A stretch of 7,550 bases of DNA. Source: JAGQLF01 sp964635995. Lineage in GTDB: Bacteria; Patescibacteriota; Dojkabacteria; J137. A program made the position numbers and the translations under genes. Below are positions 5,988-7,550 of this stretch, one piece after another. The DNA lies in NCBI GenBank assembly GCA_964635995.1, contig CAZWRA010000044.1:1-7550 (forward strand), given 5' to 3'. Below the pieces are notes generated by a model. The model ran no database searches and had not been told where the DNA came from. It saw only the letters and a program-made list of their open reading frames with translations. Positions within the stretch are counted from its first letter, which is position 1. Each line of letters opens with the position of its first letter.

Positions 5988-6065
5988 ATGACCATTAACA
6001 AAATGTTAGACAACTTCCTAACCAAGAAGGGCGGAAGATACAGGGAGTTAGTGAAGAGGTGGTAA
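5988..6065 (+). CDS. Possible very small basic protein (25 residues)
   Basis: A short frame runs from ATG at 5988 to TAA at 6063-6065, with an internal ATG at 6003. The product is MTINKMLDNFLTKKGG followed by RYRELVKRW, strongly basic and possibly helical. The second half of the frame is richer in G than anything around it, which makes it stand out. It lies 54 bp before the single-strand DNA-binding protein gene on the same strand, so it could be a leader peptide or part of an untranslated structure. No family is recognised, and a frame this short is weak evidence alone. Confidence 0.22.
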   Translation: MTINKMLDNFLTKKGGRYRELVKRW

Positions 6066-6083
6066 GTTTTAGACCTTAACTAA
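6048..6083 (+). promoter_or_regulatory. Possible leader hairpin before ssb
   Basis: TTAGT (6048-6052) can pair with ACTAA (6079-6083) and, inside it, AGGT (6057-6060) with ACCT (6073-6076). This gives an interrupted stem just upstream of the A/T-only leader of the SSB gene. It could be the end of an upstream transcript or a leader structure. The stem is short and mostly A-T, so confidence is low. Confidence 0.25.
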
Positions 6084-6119
6084 TACTTAAATTTATTTAT
6101 TACTTTTTATTTTATTTAT

Positions 6120-6443
6120 ATGAGAAATACACAAACAATCGAGATTATCGGAAACCTTACAGCAAAGCCAGAAATTGCAATGTCAAATGATGGCAAAACT
6201 GAATATGTAAGGGTAAATATTGCGGTTAATTTAACCAAAGAAAAAGTAAATTTTCATACACTTTTAGCATTTGGAAATTTAACACAAATTCTTACAACCT
6301 TTGAAAAAGGGCAACTAGTTTTAGTAAATGGAGACTTTGAAATAGAAGAATACACAACTAAAACAGGAGATAAAAAAACATCTTCAACAATAACTATTAA
6401 AAGGATTTTAAAAATTCAAACAGCAAACGAGATTGAAGAATAA
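6120..6443 (+). CDS. ssb: Single-stranded DNA-binding protein, short accessory form
   Basis: This 107-residue protein is a single OB-fold SSB that coats single-stranded DNA during replication, repair or conjugative transfer. The N-terminal IEIIGNLTAKPEI (7-19) and the central FHTLLAFGNLTQIL followed by FEKGQLVLVNGDFE (45-74) are the usual SSB signatures. The usual aromatic before the second signature is Phe45. Cellular SSBs are longer (about 110-180 residues) and end in an acidic tip like DDDIPF that recruits partner proteins. This one stops at NEIEE just after the OB fold, so it lacks that tip. Short SSBs of this kind are common on plasmids and conjugative elements. It is preceded by an A/T-only leader with no Shine-Dalgarno and starts the row of small genes on the right, so an element-borne role is likely. 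Confidence 0.92.
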   Translation: MRNTQTIEIIGNLTAKPEIAMSNDGKTEYVRVNIAVNLTKEKVNFHTLLAFGNLTQILTTFEKGQLVLVNGDFEIEEYTTKTGDKKTSSTITIKRILKIQTANEIEE

Positions 6444-6448
6444 ATCTC

Positions 6449-6467
6449 AAGTGAAGCGATAACACTT
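6449..6467 (+). promoter_or_regulatory. Conserved leader hairpin, copy 1
   Basis: AAGTG (6449-6453) pairs with CACTT (6463-6467) around the loop AAGCGATAA. It is followed by AAAACACTA and an A/T-only stretch up to the next start codon. The same arrangement, with a different but still complementary stem, is found at 7154-7171. It could be an mRNA leader element, processing site or protein-binding hairpin. Confidence 0.4.
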
Positions 6468-6502
6468 AAAACACTAAACTTATTTAATTTTAAATATTTA
6501 TT

Positions 6503-6673
6503 ATGAAAACTTTTTTAGTAGTTACAAAAGATTATGAAGTATTAAAAGAAATAGATGAGCGAACATATATCGGACATGTGGAAGCAATAAATTTCAAAGA
6601 TGCAATTTATCGAGCAAGAACAACTTTCAAGAGTATAAAAGATTTTATTTTATTGGAGACTTACACCGCTTAA
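6503..6673 (+). CDS. Small hypothetical protein (56 residues)
   Basis: This frame runs from ATG at 6503 to TAA at 6671-6673. The product begins MKTFLVVTKDYEVLKEIDER, continues TYIGHVEAINFKDAIYRART and ends FKSIKDFILLETYTA. The alternation of a first strand (FLVVTKD), a helix (FKDAIYRARTTF) and a last strand (FILLETY) looks like a small folded alpha/beta protein. The codon use matches the neighbouring genes. It starts after the same type of A/T-only leader, 59 bp after the SSB stop, and lies on the same strand. I do not recognise the family. Position suggests a mobile-element accessory gene. Confidence 0.65.
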   Translation: MKTFLVVTKDYEVLKEIDERTYIGHVEAINFKDAIYRARTTFKSIKDFILLETYTA

Positions 6674-6719
6674 AGTTTCAGCCTCCAAGCTTTTTTATCA
6701 GCATATTAATTTTAACATT

Positions 6720-7148
6720 ATGAGAACACAAGAAGAAAAAGAAAAACTAACAAAGAATTTATCAAGTGCATTAATGCCATTTGGATATTTAGACATTCAA
6801 GCAACAGCCGAGGTTTTGGCAGAGGCAGAAATTTCTGAAAATGAATTTTCTGAATATATAGAAGAATTTTGCGAAGAGACACAAACACCTTTTAGTAAAT
6901 TAGATATTTGTTATCTAGCCTATGAATACGTTTTACAACAAGCAAGAAACCAGATTGATGAGGTTTTAGGAGTAGACATAATCAACGATACTGATAATTT
7001 TTACACTTACGGAAATTATATGTGTTCAGGTTATGACACTAACGATGAATCAAACAAGAAAATCTCAAAATGGATAAAACAGATCGAGAAAAAACATCCC
7101 GAGAAATTAACAGCACAAATAAAGTTTATAGAATCACAACTTTACTAA
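6720..7148 (+). CDS. Hypothetical protein (142 residues), acidic and helical
   Basis: I do not recognise this protein. It is acidic and appears mostly helical, with no signal peptide, membrane segment or catalytic motif that I can name. The first 50 residues (TKNLSSALMPFGYLDIQATA, then EVLAEAEISENEFSEYIEEF) look like packed helices. A middle part has SKLDICYLAYEYVLQQARNQ. A more polar section follows (FYTYGNYMCSGYDTNDESNK), and the end is a basic-acidic helix (ISKWIKQIEKKHPEKLTAQI). It sits in the same-strand row after the SSB and the 56-residue gene, with a 46-bp gap containing a short A/T leader. Its place suggests an element-borne accessory function, but nothing in the sequence gives a specific one. 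Confidence 0.85.
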   Translation: MRTQEEKEKLTKNLSSALMPFGYLDIQATAEVLAEAEISENEFSEYIEEFCEETQTPFSKLDICYLAYEYVLQQARNQIDEVLGVDIINDTDNFYTYGNYMCSGYDTNDESNKKISKWIKQIEKKHPEKLTAQIKFIESQLY

Positions 7149-7153
7149 AAGCA

Positions 7154-7171
7154 ACTGGAAGCGTAACCAGT
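7154..7171 (+). promoter_or_regulatory. Conserved leader hairpin, copy 2
   Basis: ACTGG (7154-7158) pairs with CCAGT (7167-7171) around the loop AAGCGTAA, followed by TATAAAAACACTA and an A/T-rich run to the start codon at 7207. Loop and downstream bases match the copy at 6449-6467, while the stem bases differ yet still pair. Confidence 0.4.
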
Positions 7172-7206
7172 ATAAAAACACTATTTTAAATTTAAAAACT
7201 TAACAA

Positions 7207-7413
7207 ATGAAAAATCCTTTAATTTGCACAATTGACCATAAAACAGAATTGCATCAAGTACATAATATTTTACAGACTGGAAACTTTTATCTTGAAAGTC
7301 TTAGAACTTCCAAGGGCTGGCAAATATTACTTGTAATTGAGACAGAAACGCAAGAAGTAATTCACAAATTTATTAATTCAGAACCAATCAACTATGAAAG
7401 AGCAAGTTTTTAA
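7207..7413 (+). CDS. Small hypothetical protein (68 residues)
   Basis: The product begins MKNPLICTIDHKTELHQVHN, continues ILQTGNFYLESLRTSKGWQI and ends in FINSEPINYERASF. It looks like a small alpha/beta protein, with strands around LICTI, FYLESL and WQILLVIET. No family is recognised. It lies 58 bp after the 142-residue gene, following the second copy of the leader hairpin, and its end overlaps the next start by 20 bases, so the two are probably translated together. The overlap and shared strand support it as a real gene despite its size. Confidence 0.7.
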   Translation: MKNPLICTIDHKTELHQVHNILQTGNFYLESLRTSKGWQILLVIETETQEVIHKFINSEPINYERASF

Positions 7414-7550
7414 ATTCATATTAAAATCAGGATTTGATGTTGAGATTAAATTTACTTTTGGAGCTTTTGGCAAAGATGGCGATGATTTTCAAGTCCATCA
7501 TTTTGAATTTTTTGGAAAAACAATTTCAGAAACTGGATATCGTTCACACT
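7394..7550 (+). CDS. Partial hypothetical protein (N-terminal 52 residues)
   Basis: A frame starts at ATG 7394, 20 bases before the end of the preceding gene, and stays open to the right edge. The visible part begins MKEQVFKFILKSGFDVEIKF and continues TFGAFGKDGDDFQVHHFEFF to GKTISETGYRSH. The alternating hydrophobic pattern (VFKFIL, VEIKFTF, HHFEFF) suggests a beta-rich fold. I do not recognise the family, and its C-terminal part lies outside the window. Continuous coding without stops and the overlap with the upstream gene support it as real. Confidence 0.65.
   Translation, partial: MKEQVFKFILKSGFDVEIKFTFGAFGKDGDDFQVHHFEFFGKTISETGYRSH

Overview
The window looks like accessory DNA from a member of the Bacteroidota, probably a flavobacterium or close relative. 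The DNA is strongly AT-rich, the gene leaders are A/T-rich with no Shine-Dalgarno sequence, and codon use favours A/T. It contains a two-system defence island (bases 1-5393) next to a row of small genes around a short single-strand DNA-binding protein (5394-7550). The second part resembles the cargo or maintenance region of an integrative conjugative element or other mobile element. The genus is not determined.

Left arm, minus strand: a partial gene runs off the left edge. Next comes a block transcribed right to left: a LexA/S24-type self-cleaving repressor (2764-2114), a type II restriction endonuclease (2045-1161) and a C5-cytosine methyltransferase (1180-239) whose start overlaps the endonuclease end by 20 bases. 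The endonuclease carries a D-X21-K-X12-E active site with an upstream helix Glu, as in the Ecl18kI/SsoII/EcoRII-C/PspGI group. The methyltransferase target-recognition region resembles Dcm/M.EcoRII. Together these predict a CCNGG- or CCWGG-type specificity (inference).

Centre, plus strand, divergent from the repressor: a three-gene CBASS-like anti-phage operon. It encodes a NucC-type nuclease effector (2893-3591), a CD-NTase (3619-4677), and a protein with an apparent E2 (ubiquitin-conjugating-like) domain followed by a SEC-C zinc motif (4674-5393, ATGA overlap). NucC nucleases respond to cyclic tri-adenylate, so the CD-NTase is expected to make cA3. The E2-like protein would regulate the CD-NTase through its C-terminal tail, as in short type II CBASS. 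NucC is best known beside HORMA/TRIP13 regulators, so pairing it with a stand-alone E2-like/SEC-C protein is the most unusual feature here. The 128-bp divergent region holds a 16-bp imperfect palindrome and a 9-bp direct repeat. An 11-bp block from it recurs in front of the restriction gene, so the S24 repressor could control itself, the R-M genes and the CBASS operon, linking them to DNA damage.

Right arm: 5394-6119 has no long gene. It contains an 11-bp inverted repeat, a 223-bp GC-richer segment bounded by a perfect 10-bp inverted repeat and enclosing a possible 51-residue reading frame, and a possible 25-residue reading frame. Then follow a 107-residue SSB, a 56-residue, a 142-residue and a 68-residue unrecognised protein, and a gene cut by the right edge. 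Two of the intergenic leaders share a block containing a small hairpin with a conserved loop and different but complementary stems.
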